Positions 1-6,642 of a stretch of DNA of 9,205 bases are shown here, piece after piece. Origin of the DNA: Actinomycetes bacterium (GTDB lineage Bacteria > Actinomycetota > Actinomycetes > Mycobacteriales > Mycobacteriaceae). Below the pieces are notes generated by a model. The model was given only the letters and a program-made list of their open reading frames with translations. It did not search any database and had not been told where the DNA came from. A program made the position numbers and the translations under genes. Position 1 is the stretch's first letter. Each line of letters starts with the position of its first letter. Location of the stretch: contig JAHZJY010000075.1 of the NCBI GenBank assembly GCA_022600695.1, forward strand, positions 1-9,205, given 5' to 3'.

Positions 1-184
1 GAATGTGCGCCTCATTGAACGCCCCGTCCAAGCTGGATCCGCGGTGCCCGGACGTCCCGAAGGCCACCTGCTGGGCGACATCGTCGGGGTCGGGTTGCAC
101 CGTGTAGTACGCGGTCACCAGCTGTGAGAGGTCAATGAGGTCCTCGGGCTGCGCCGGCTGACCGGCGCGGGGATTTGCCACCAT
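1..184 (-). CDS. pgm: Phosphoglucomutase, alpha-D-glucose-phosphate-specific (N-terminal part only)
   Basis: Interconverts glucose 1-phosphate and glucose 6-phosphate in the cytoplasm, linking glycolysis to glycogen, trehalose and cell-wall sugar synthesis. Only the first 61 codons are inside the window; the gene continues past base 1. The visible protein begins MVANPRAGQPAQPEDLIDLS and contains the GTSGHRGSS segment near residues 44-52, a typical N-terminal substrate-binding motif of this enzyme class. The start is an ATG at 184-182; a GTG directly after it is an alternative, and no strong Shine-Dalgarno is seen before either. It is divergent from crcB1, with 145 bases between them. The N-terminus closely matches what I remember of mycobacterial PgmA (Rv3068c), which also lies beside crcB genes. 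Identity is very likely; the catalytic serine lies outside the window. Confidence 0.93.
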   Translation of the reverse strand, partial: MVANPRAGQPAQPEDLIDLSQLVTAYYTVQPDPDDVAQQVAFGTSGHRGSSLDGAFNEAHI

Positions 185-329
185 GACCGCAATTGTGCCC
201 CGGTGTGGGCCATACTTGACCGATGTTCGACAACGCCGAGCGTGCCGTCAGGGCGAATTCCGCGCCCGGTGAACGCCGTCGGTGCACACTCGACGCCGGC
301 ACCGCACCCGGGCTTTAGAGGACGGGGCA
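185..329. promoter_or_regulatory. Divergent intergenic region pgm / crcB1
   Basis: These 145 bases separate the divergent pgm and crcB1 genes and should hold promoters for both. On the plus strand a TTGACC at 217-222 resembles a -35 box, but no convincing -10 follows at the usual distance. The Shine-Dalgarno-like AGAGGA at 317-322 lies seven bases before the proposed TTG start of crcB1. I looked for the conserved pieces of the fluoride (crcB-motif) riboswitch and did not see them. The assignment rests on gene orientation, not on clear promoter motifs. Confidence 0.4.
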
Positions 330-725
330 TTGTTCGGCCACGACAACCGGGAACTCGCGGCGGTTTTCGCCGGCGGCGCACTCGGGGCGGCTGCCCGCGC
401 CGGACTGGGCACCGTGCTGGCCCCGCAGCCAGGCCATTGGCCATGGGCAACATTCATCGCGAATATCGCCGGCGCCTTCATCCTCGGCTTCGTCACCACC
501 CGACTGCTGGAGCGCCTGCCGCTGTCGGCCTATCGGCGTCCACTACTGGGCACCGGACTGTGTGGCGGGCTGACGACGTTCTCCACCATGCAGGTCGAGA
601 CATTGCAGATGATCGAGCACCACCATTACGGCCTGGCGGCGTCGTACGGGATGGTCAGCGTCATCACCGGCCTGCTGGCGGTGTACGCGGCGACGATGCT
701 CGTCCGCAAGGTGAGCGTGCGGTGA
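330..725 (+). CDS. crcB1: Fluoride channel CrcB/Fluc, first subunit
   Basis: Small membrane protein of the Fluc family, which passively exports fluoride and protects enolase and pyrophosphatase. The 131-residue product has four hydrophobic stretches and family motifs: GGALGAAAR at 15-23, N45 with G48 in helix 2, and [11 protein letters not shown] at 76-86, whose TTFST stretch contributes to the pore. A longer reading from GTG at 282 would add 16 arginine-rich residues. I prefer the TTG at 330 because AGAGGA sits seven bases upstream and the resulting N-terminus ([12 protein letters not shown]) aligns with my memory of Rv3069. It is followed after 25 bases by a second crcB, a common Gram-positive arrangement in which two subunits form a heterodimer. 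Function is confident; the start is moderately so. Confidence 0.9.
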   Translation: MFGHDNRELAAVFAGGALGAAARAGLGTVLAPQPGHWPWATFIANIAGAFILGFVTTRLLERLPLSAYRRPLLGTGLCGGLTTFSTMQVETLQMIEHHHYGLAASYGMVSVITGLLAVYAATMLVRKVSVR

Positions 726-750
726 GAACCTCGATGAGCGGTGGATCACG

Positions 751-1116
751 ATGAGCGTCCTGCTGTGGGCTGGGGTGCTGATACTCGGCGGGGTCGGGTC
801 GGTGGCCCGGTTCACCGTCGACCGCGCGGTGGCACGGCGGGCGGCACGATCATTCCCATTCGGCACCTTGACGGTCAACATCACCGGCGCCGTGTTGCTG
901 GGCTTCATCACCGGACTGGCGCTGAGCCATCACGCCGCCCTGCTGGTCGGCACCGCACTGGTGGGTTCCTACACCACCTTCTCCACCTGGATGTTCGAGA
1001 CTCAGCGGCTGGCCGAGGAGCGGCAGATCTGGCCGGCGGTGGCCAATATCGTCGTCAGCATGGTGCTGGGCGTGGCCGCCGCCGCGGGCGGTCAGGCGAT
1101 CGCGGGCGTCCTGTGA
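751..1116 (+). CDS. crcB2: Fluoride channel CrcB/Fluc, second subunit
   Basis: Second Fluc-type fluoride channel subunit, 121 residues, four predicted membrane helices. Motifs seen: GGVGSVAR at 13-20, TVNITGA at 41-47, and SYTTFSTW at 73-80 for the pore region. An ATG at 734 is ruled out because its frame stops at 749-751, so the ATG at 751 is the start; GGTGGA at 740-745 may serve as ribosome binding site. The TGA at 1114-1116 overlaps the GTG start of the DUF190 gene (GTGA), so the two are probably translated together. Fluc channels are dual-topology dimers, and a tandem pair of divergent copies usually means an obligate heterodimer; that this pair does so is inferred from family knowledge. 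Confidence 0.92.
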   Translation: MSVLLWAGVLILGGVGSVARFTVDRAVARRAARSFPFGTLTVNITGAVLLGFITGLALSHHAALLVGTALVGSYTTFSTWMFETQRLAEERQIWPAVANIVVSMVLGVAAAAGGQAIAGVL

Positions 1117-2222
1117 CCCGCGCCCCTGACCACAGCTCCCTGAAGCTGACCGCCTACTTCGCCGAGCGCGAACGCGACGGGTCGCGCTTCCTGGCCGAAT
1201 CGTTGTTCGACCTCTTCGCCGCGCGCCGCATCGCCACCAGCATCCTGATGCGGGGCATCTCCGGTTTCGGGCACCGCCGCATCATCCGCAGCGACGAGTC
1301 GCTGACCCTCTCCGAGGATCCGGCGGTGGCCATCGCGGCCGTCGACAGCCCGGAGGTCATCCAGGCGGTTGCCGGGGACGTCATCGCGATGACGACGAGC
1401 GGGCTCATCACCCTGGAACGCGCCGTACTCCTCTCCGGCGGCCGAGAGCAGCAGTCGGCTCCGACCCCCGTTCCCGACGGCTCACTGTCGGGGGATGCGG
1501 TGAAACTCACCGTCTACATCGGCCGGAACCGGCGGGTGAACGGGGTGCCGGCGTATCGGGCGGTCTGCGAGCTTCTGCACCGCAACAACTTCGACGGTTC
1601 ATCAGTCTTCCTCGGCGTCGACGGCACCAGCCACGGCGAGCGCCGGCGCGCTCACTTCATCAGCCGTAACGTCGACGTGCCACTGATGATCGTCGCCATC
1701 GGCGGCGCCGAGCAGGTGAGACGGTCGGTGGCCGGCCTCAAAGCCCTCCTGGACCAACCATTGATGACGGTGGAGCGGGCGCGGGTCTGCAAGCAGGGTG
1801 GCCGACTCCTGGCCCGTCCACCCGCGCTACCGGACAGCGACGCGCAGGGCCGACCGCTCTGGCAGAAAATGATGGTTTTCACCTCGGAGGCCGACCGGCA
1901 TGACGGCCAACCGATTCACCGGGCTCTGGTACGCCGGCTCTGGGAATCGGGCGCCGTCGGCGGAGCGACCGTGCTGCGCGGGGTGTGGGGCTACCAGGAC
2001 AATCAGAAACCGCACGGCGACCGGCTCTTTCAGCTCGGCAGGCAGGTTCCGGTGATGACCGTCATCATCGATACCCCGGCCCGGATCGCCGCCGGCTTCG
2101 CTGTCGTCGACGAACTCACCCGGCAGAACGGATTGGTCACCTGCGAGATGGTTCCGGCGCTGCTGGCGGTTCACGGTGGCGACCGCCGGGGCGGCACCGA
2201 ACTCGCCGATCACCGGTACTGA
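1113..2222 (+). CDS. Triple-DUF190 protein, PII-like fold, function unknown
   Basis: A soluble 369-residue protein built from three DUF190 units. Unit 1 spans about residues 9-108 (starts LKLTAYFAER), unit 2 about 129-232 (starts VKLTVYIGRN) and unit 3 about 250-353 (starts QKMMVFTSEA). Each repeats the pattern beta strand, helix, a G-x-x-G-loop and a later VP(L/V)M(I/T)V strand (units 2 and 3: 189-195, 312-318). DUF190 belongs to the PII-like superfamily; single-domain members are about 100 residues, so this is a threefold fusion. The start is GTG 1113, overlapping the crcB2 stop, and it gives the same length as I recall for Rv3071. An in-frame extension upstream overlaps crcB2 and is not credible. 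The link to fluoride is inferred only from operon position; it may sense a nucleotide or ion and modulate the channel. It ends 5 bases before the convergent cupin gene. Confidence 0.88.
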   Translation: MTRAPDHSSLKLTAYFAERERDGSRFLAESLFDLFAARRIATSILMRGISGFGHRRIIRSDESLTLSEDPAVAIAAVDSPEVIQAVAGDVIAMTTSGLITLERAVLLSGGREQQSAPTPVPDGSLSGDAVKLTVYIGRNRRVNGVPAYRAVCELLHRNNFDGSSVFLGVDGTSHGERRRAHFISRNVDVPLMIVAIGGAEQVRRSVAGLKALLDQPLMTVERARVCKQGGRLLARPPALPDSDAQGRPLWQKMMVFTSEADRHDGQPIHRALVRRLWESGAVGGATVLRGVWGYQDNQKPHGDRLFQLGRQVPVMTVIIDTPARIAAGFAVVDELTRQNGLVTCEMVPALLAVHGGDRRGGTELADHRY

Positions 2223-2227
2223 GGTCG

Positions 2228-2572
2228 CTACTGAGCCTCGCGGCTGTCGGCCAGCACCGTCAGCAGGACTACGGCGTCGGAATCGGCGTGCAGTCCGTGC
2301 CGTTCAGACGGAATCACCAGAAGATCGCCCGCTTCGCCCGCCCAGGTGTCGGGGCCGGCCGTCACCCGGACCCGGCCGCGCAGCACCTGCAGGGTGGCCT
2401 GTCCGGGGCTGTTGTGCTCGGCCAGTTCGGTGCCGGCCGTCAACGCGATCAGGGTCTGCCGCAGCATATGGTCGTGCCCACCGTGCAGAGTGTGGGCCGA
2501 GCGGCCGGCACGCGCGGACCGCGCCGCCTCCAAGTGCTCATCGGCGAGCCGCGTCAGGGACATCCCGTCCAT
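2228..2572 (-). CDS. Small cupin-domain protein
   Basis: A 114-residue single-domain cupin of unknown substrate. The first cupin motif survives as G47-x5-H53, but the second histidine position is S55 and the expected glutamate is absent. The second motif reads GDLLVIPSERHGLHA at 82-96, with H92 and H95 present. Metal binding is therefore doubtful or unusual. Small cupins of this type in actinobacteria often sit beside redox or stress genes and have no assigned reaction. The ATG at 2572 is used; an ATG three codons later (2563) is equally plausible, because the AAGGGAG at 2582-2576 lies only 3 bases from the first and 12 from the second. It follows the membrane-protein gene by 30 bases, so the two probably share a transcript, and it converges with the DUF190 gene. 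Confidence 0.78.
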   Translation of the reverse strand: MDGMSLTRLADEHLEAARSARAGRSAHTLHGGHDHMLRQTLIALTAGTELAEHNSPGQATLQVLRGRVRVTAGPDTWAGEAGDLLVIPSERHGLHADSDAVVLLTVLADSREAQ

Positions 2573-2602
2573 GGTCTCCCTTGCTCTTCTCTCGCTTTCG
2601 AT

Positions 2603-3034
2603 TCACGTCAGCAGCAAGACGCCGCATACCAACAGTGCCACCACCTTGACCGCTTCCAACCCCACATAGCCAAAGTGGGCGTGCGACCGGCCGGACCGGG
2701 CGACCGATGCGTCGGCCAGCACGGCATCCGATCGGCGCGTCAGCGCGGGCCGAATGATGACGACCTGGGCGCCGAGGGCGGCGACGGCCACCAGTAGCGC
2801 CACCATGACTGCTCCGGGCGCCCTGCCGAGCACCACTGCCAGCAGCGCCAGCGTGGCCAGAACCACTTCGCAGACGTTCAGCGCCCGGAACACCAGGCGG
2901 CCGATGCCCAGGCCCAACTGGAGGGTGATGCCCGGGGCGCGAAATTTCAGCGGTGCTTCGAGGAACGAGATGGCCAGCACCATGCCGAGCCAGATGAAGA
3001 CGGCCGCGACGGCCAGGGCCAACCAGTGATTCAC
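2603..3034 (-). CDS. Four-helix membrane protein, function unknown
   Basis: A 143-residue integral membrane protein with hydrophobic stretches at about 4-24, 50-69, 74-95 and 124-143. The segment SFLEAPLKFRAPG (23-35) after helix 1, GRLVFRALNVCE (45-56) before helix 2, and SHAHFGYVGLEAVK (117-130) before helix 4 carry the charged and polar residues (E26, K30, R46, E56, H118, H120, E127, K130). They look like conserved functional positions rather than a simple membrane anchor. I recognise the general look of a conserved bacterial membrane family but cannot name it or give a function. The start is GTG 3034, chosen because GGGAGGAG lies 5 bases upstream; a longer ATG start at 3073 has no such site. 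It is 98 bases downstream of the desaturase gene and 30 upstream of the cupin gene. Confidence 0.82.
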   Translation of the reverse strand: MNHWLALAVAAVFIWLGMVLAISFLEAPLKFRAPGITLQLGLGIGRLVFRALNVCEVVLATLALLAVVLGRAPGAVMVALLVAVAALGAQVVIIRPALTRRSDAVLADASVARSGRSHAHFGYVGLEAVKVVALLVCGVLLLT

Positions 3035-3132
3035 CGCTGCTCCTCCCGTGCTCGCATCGTGGCCGCCGGCCATTCCGGGCGTGCCCCGTGATCGCCCCGC
3101 GCGGGATACGGCGAGCGCTATGAATGTAGCCC
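3035..3132 (-). promoter_or_regulatory. Intergenic gap between desaturase and membrane-protein genes
   Basis: These 98 bases separate the last carotenoid gene from the membrane-protein gene on the same strand. The strong Shine-Dalgarno GGGAGGAG lies at 3046-3039. A TACATT on the minus strand, just after the desaturase stop, fits a -10 box, but no -35 partner is clear. The gap is long compared with the overlaps inside the carotenoid operon, so the membrane-protein and cupin pair may have its own promoter. No convincing terminator is seen. Confidence 0.3.
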
Positions 3133-4629
3133 TCAGCGCTCCGCGGTCCGGAGGTCGCCATAGAGGCAGTCCGCAGCAGCCAGGCCGGACAGGGCAACCA
3201 TCGGCAAACCCCCGCCGGGATGGGCGCTACCCGAGGCGAGGTAGAGCCCCGGCACCCCGGCCACCCGGTTCGGCGGACGCTTGAAGGCCGCGAAGCGGCC
3301 GTTGCTGGCCGCACCGTAGATGGCTCCGCGGCTGCCGGGGAAAGCGGCGGCCAGTTCCGCCGGGCTGCGGCGCCACCGCATCGCATCGCCGTCTGTCCAT
3401 AGGCCAGCTGATTTAATCCTTTGTGTCACAGCACTTTCCAGCGCAGACCAGACCCCCGGAGGCTGCGGCCCCCCGGCCGGCTCGGCAGGGGCGTTGGCCA
3501 TCACGAAGACCGGCTCGTCCTCATCCCATCCCGCCCGCCCGTGGCAACGCTCCTGGGCGCAGAGGTAGACCGTCGGCTTGGCCGGCGGCCGGTTGCGGTC
3601 GAAGATATCGGCGAATTCCGCGTCATAGTCATCCGGGAACAGCACCTCGTGGGGCATCCGGTCCGGGCGCCGGTTGGCTCGCAGCACCCCGTTCCAGCCC
3701 GACATCGAGGTCGCGGCCGGGGCAGGGAGGTGCCGTCCGGCATCGGGCAGGGCATGGTCGCGCAGCCATCCCACGTCGGCGTTCACCACCACCGCCCGGC
3801 CGCGCCGCTGTCCACCGTCGGCCAGGACGAGCCCGACGGCCGTACCCCCTTCGACCAGGAGCCGATCGATGGGCACCCCGCATTCGATCACCCCGCCGCG
3901 GGCCTCTATGGCCTCGACCAACGCGGACACCAGCGCATACATGCCGCCCTGCACGCCGTAGCCGCCGAGGGAAAGTTCCACGTGTGCAATACAGTTCAGC
4001 GTTGCCGGGGCCTGCCGGGGATCGCTGCCGTTGTAGGTCGCGTAGCGGCGCAGCAGCATCCGCAGATGCGGCTCGCGGACATGACGGTCGATACCGCCGA
4101 CCATGCTGTGCAGTGGATCGACGGCCGCCAAGGCGCGCGGTCGGCGCACCGCCAGGCCGATCATCGCCGCCCAGGTCGGCGCGGGTCCCAGGACGAAGTT
4201 CGGCGCCGCCGCCTCCCAGATCCGACGGCTATAGGCCAGAAAAGCCGCCAGTTCGGCCTCGGCTACCGGCCCGAGTTCCGACCGGATATTGGCCAGCGTG
4301 CGTTCCGGATCGTGGGCCACATCGATGATGCAGCCGTCCGGGTAGCGATAGCGGAAACCCGGGTCCAGGCGACGCAGTCCGACCACATCGTCCAAGCGCA
4401 GCCCGGCGCGGGCAAACAGCCCGGCGAAAACCTCCGGCAGGGTCAGCACACTGGGGCCGGTGTCGACCTGCACCCCGTCCAACTCGACGATCCCGGCCTT
4501 ACCACCCGGACGCAGACCGGCCTCGATGATCCGCACCGGCAGTCCGCGGGCGGCCACGGCCAGCGCAGCGGCCAGCCCGCCGATACCGGCCCCGGCGATC
4601 AGAACCTCGCCACCGCGCTCAGCCGGCAT
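3133..4629 (-). CDS. crtD: CrtI/CrtD-family carotenoid desaturase, probably 1-hydroxycarotenoid 3,4-desaturase
   Basis: A 498-residue FAD-dependent oxidoreductase of the phytoene-desaturase family, usual length for the family. The N-terminal dinucleotide fold shows GAGIGG at 13-18 and acidic E36 at the end of strand 2, then RPGGKAG at 40-46 and DTGPSVLTLPEVF from 56. The C-terminal FAD signature is HPGGGLPM at 470-477. The start is ATG 4629, with GGAG five bases upstream; this leaves an 11-base overlap with the acyltransferase gene. An upstream in-frame ATG at 4755 would add 42 residues with no family character. Family membership is certain. The CrtD assignment (adding the 3,4 double bond to a 1-hydroxylated end) is inferred from co-operon crtC, since CrtC and CrtD act in sequence in known spirilloxanthin-type pathways. 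A CrtI-like desaturase or a carotenoid oxygenase of the same family is the alternative. Confidence 0.85.
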   Translation of the reverse strand: MPAERGGEVLIAGAGIGGLAAALAVAARGLPVRIIEAGLRPGGKAGIVELDGVQVDTGPSVLTLPEVFAGLFARAGLRLDDVVGLRRLDPGFRYRYPDGCIIDVAHDPERTLANIRSELGPVAEAELAAFLAYSRRIWEAAAPNFVLGPAPTWAAMIGLAVRRPRALAAVDPLHSMVGGIDRHVREPHLRMLLRRYATYNGSDPRQAPATLNCIAHVELSLGGYGVQGGMYALVSALVEAIEARGGVIECGVPIDRLLVEGGTAVGLVLADGGQRRGRAVVVNADVGWLRDHALPDAGRHLPAPAATSMSGWNGVLRANRRPDRMPHEVLFPDDYDAEFADIFDRNRPPAKPTVYLCAQERCHGRAGWDEDEPVFVMANAPAEPAGGPQPPGVWSALESAVTQRIKSAGLWTDGDAMRWRRSPAELAAAFPGSRGAIYGAASNGRFAAFKRPPNRVAGVPGLYLASGSAHPGGGLPMVALSGLAAADCLYGDLRTAER

Positions 4630-5419
4630 GGACTCTCCGGCGGCGGATGGACCGAATGATGCCCCCCGGCGACACCAGCGGGTCGAAACCTGGCAGCGGA
4701 TCCTGCGGGTGGGTGCGAGCCCGTCGCCCGTCGGTCGCTGCCATGGCGGCACCATCGATGGCGGTTAACCCCTCGAGCAGAGCCTTCTCGACCGCCGGCA
4801 GCAGCGCCTGCCCACCGACTGCCACACCGGGCATTGGCGGGCGGAAGCAGACGACCGCGGCCGGCCGGTCCCGCTCCAGGAACACGTAATCGATGCTCAC
4901 CGCGATCACGTCGACCGGGCTGCGCGCGTGCATGATGCCGATACCGCCCTTGAGGTCCAGTGGCCTCAGATGGGCCGGACGTTGGCGGCCCTGCGGGAAG
5001 ATCCACAGGCCGCGGCCGGGCCGGTCGAGCAGGGCCGCCGAGTTCTGCAGGCTCTCCCGGCTGGTTTCGCGGCTGCTGCGATCCAGTGGAAGGGCGCCAA
5101 CCCAGCCCAGGAATGGCAGTGCGCGCAGGTTCACGGCGTCCATCACCGCCCACCCCGTCCCACCCAGCGCCTCGCCGATCACCACCAGCAGCAGGGTGTC
5201 CCACCATGCGACGTGGTTGGACGCGAAGATCACCGGCCGGTCAGCCAAGGCCGCGCGCGCCCGGGGCAGTCCGGCAACCCACAGACCGTCCAGCCCGCGG
5301 GACACCCGGTGCCGCGCATAGCGGCGCGCAACGCGCAGAAACGCCGGGCGCCTGGTGTTCCCCGCCAGGGACAACGCCCGGCGTTCCGCCGGGCCGTCCG
5401 GGCCGGGGCCGGGGTTCAC
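4619..5419 (-). CDS. PlsC-type acyltransferase, probable carotenoid glycoside acyltransferase
   Basis: A 266-residue member of the 1-acylglycerol-3-phosphate acyltransferase superfamily. Motif I is NHVAWWD at 68-74, giving the catalytic H69-x4-D74 pair. Motif II is LPLDRSSR at 110-117. Motif III is FPQG at 141-144, where the family usually has FPEG. The start is GTG 5419, overlapping the glycosyltransferase stop (GTGA) with GGAG five bases before it; the open frame extends far upstream, but that part is arginine- and alanine-rich overlap without homology. Between a glycosyltransferase and a carotenoid desaturase, the likely job is transfer of a fatty acyl group to the sugar of a carotenoid glycoside, as proposed for CruD of green sulfur bacteria. 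Phospholipid synthesis is the fallback. Acyltransferase family is confident; the acceptor is inferred. Confidence 0.85.
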   Translation of the reverse strand: MNPGPGPDGPAERRALSLAGNTRRPAFLRVARRYARHRVSRGLDGLWVAGLPRARAALADRPVIFASNHVAWWDTLLLVVIGEALGGTGWAVMDAVNLRALPFLGWVGALPLDRSSRETSRESLQNSAALLDRPGRGLWIFPQGRQRPAHLRPLDLKGGIGIMHARSPVDVIAVSIDYVFLERDRPAAVVCFRPPMPGVAVGGQALLPAVEKALLEGLTAIDGAAMAATDGRRARTHPQDPLPGFDPLVSPGGIIRSIRRRRVHAG

Positions 5420-6642
5420 ACCCTCTCCCGCTGGGCGCGGGCAGCGTAGGAGCGGCCACGCCAACGAATATCGCCGCGCCGGCTGCACCGGAAACTGTCC
5501 AGCAGTACGCCCATCATCATCAGCACCGCGAGGGGGTGCAGCAGCACACTGATCAGGCCGTGGCCGTAGCGCAACGCCATGATCAGCCGCAGCGCAAGGT
5601 TGGCGCCCACCCCGATCCCCGCAGCGGCCGCCAGCCCCCAGGCGCCCGCCAGCGCCGCGACGGGAAGCGCAATGTACGGCGCGACGAATATCAGCAGATG
5701 CAGCATGAGCACGACGGACAGCGCCAGCGGGTGCCCGCCGATACCCTCGTAGAAGTTCTTGGAGAAGCCGCGCCACAGTGACGCCCCGTCGGGATACATC
5801 CGACAGTCGGCCATCTGGTCGCCGTCGGCGAAGACCACCCGCCGACCGCTCTGTTTGACCTCACGACACAGCGCCATATCGTCCACCAGCGCCGTGCGCA
5901 CCCGGGTCCAGCCGCCCACTGCCTCCAATGCAGACCGCCGGATCAGCAGAAGTTGGCCGTTGGCGGCGAGCACCCGTTGGTCGCGGGTGCGATGGATCAG
6001 CGGCATCGGCAACCAGGCCACATAGGACAGGTGTAACAGCGGAATCATCAGCCGCTCGGCGATGCTGCCGGTGCGCTGGCGCGGGACTGCGGTGACCACC
6101 GCCGCGCCGAGCCCGCCGGGCACCTGGTCTGCTTCGCCGAGCAGAGAGAGCATGCGCAGCACGGCGTCGGGACGCAGGGTGACGTCGGCATCGACATTGA
6201 GCAGCAGTTCGCCCCCGGCTGTAGCGCTGAGCCGGTGCAACGCATGCGGCTTGCCCACCCAGCCGGCGGGCAAGCCCTCGCCACGGATCACCCGCAGTCG
6301 GGGCAGTTCGGACTGCAGCCGCGCGAGCACCTCTCCGGTGCCGTCGGTGGAGCAGTCGTCGTAGACGATGATCTCGGTGATCGGGCCGCGGGCACCGTCG
6401 GCCGCCATCACGCATGCCTCGATGTTGTCCACTTCGTCGCGGGCCGGAATCAACACGCTGACACCGCCGGGTGCGGCCACCGCGGCGGACGGCAGCGCGC
6501 GGCCGCGGGTCCAAAACAGCGCGTTGAACGCCACCAGGCCGAGCGCCGCCACGGCGGGCAAGGCCAGCAGGGCCGCCACCACCCGGGCCCACAGCGGGGC
6601 GGATCCGTCGAGCAGGGCGCCCACCGACAGCTCGGGGCTCAT
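5416..6642 (-). CDS. Membrane family 2 glycosyltransferase, probable carotenoid glycosyltransferase
   Basis: A 408-residue inverting GT-A glycosyltransferase anchored in the membrane. One N-terminal helix lies at about 20-43 and a cluster of helices at about 306-382. The catalytic domain shows IPARDE (65-70), DDCSTDGT (95-102), the DAD metal-binding motif (151-153), a VDDMALCREV stretch (253-262) at the place of the catalytic acid, and RGFSKNFYEG (291-300). The tail has WRGRSY (394-399). This layout resembles carotenoid glycosyltransferases such as CruC and staphylococcal CrtQ. The ATG at 6642 overlaps the crtC stop as ATGA, indicating coupled translation; it has only a weak ribosome binding site of its own. 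Predicted role: sugar transfer to the tertiary hydroxyl made by CrtC, on the cytoplasmic membrane face. The sugar cannot be read from sequence. Confidence 0.87.
   Translation of the reverse strand: MSPELSVGALLDGSAPLWARVVAALLALPAVAALGLVAFNALFWTRGRALPSAAVAAPGGVSVLIPARDEVDNIEACVMAADGARGPITEIIVYDDCSTDGTGEVLARLQSELPRLRVIRGEGLPAGWVGKPHALHRLSATAGGELLLNVDADVTLRPDAVLRMLSLLGEADQVPGGLGAAVVTAVPRQRTGSIAERLMIPLLHLSYVAWLPMPLIHRTRDQRVLAANGQLLLIRRSALEAVGGWTRVRTALVDDMALCREVKQSGRRVVFADGDQMADCRMYPDGASLWRGFSKNFYEGIGGHPLALSVVLMLHLLIFVAPYIALPVAALAGAWGLAAAAGIGVGANLALRLIMALRYGHGLISVLLHPLAVLMMMGVLLDSFRCSRRGDIRWRGRSYAARAQRERV

Noticed and set aside
741..1112. In-frame upstream extension of the DUF190 gene to 493 residues
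   Set aside because: It overlaps nearly all of crcB2, is rich in arginine, glycine and histidine like a shadow frame, and the GTG at 1113 gives the expected DUF190 beginning and length.
2220..2245. Possible bidirectional terminator between the convergent DUF190 and cupin genes
   Set aside because: Only a 4-base stem (GAGG/CCTC) can be formed; too weak to call.
3421..4659. Long plus-strand open frames (412 and 301 residues) opposite the desaturase gene
   Set aside because: They are antisense to a well-supported CrtI-family gene and have low-complexity arginine-, proline- and glycine-rich composition; typical of high-GC shadow frames.
4630..4755. Longer start for the desaturase (42 extra residues)
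   Set aside because: The added residues have no family character and deepen the overlap with the acyltransferase; ATG 4629 has a good ribosome site and leads directly into the FAD-binding fold.
4960..5781. Plus-strand open frame of 273 residues opposite the acyltransferase and glycosyltransferase
   Set aside because: Low-complexity composition and opposite two genes with clear catalytic motifs.
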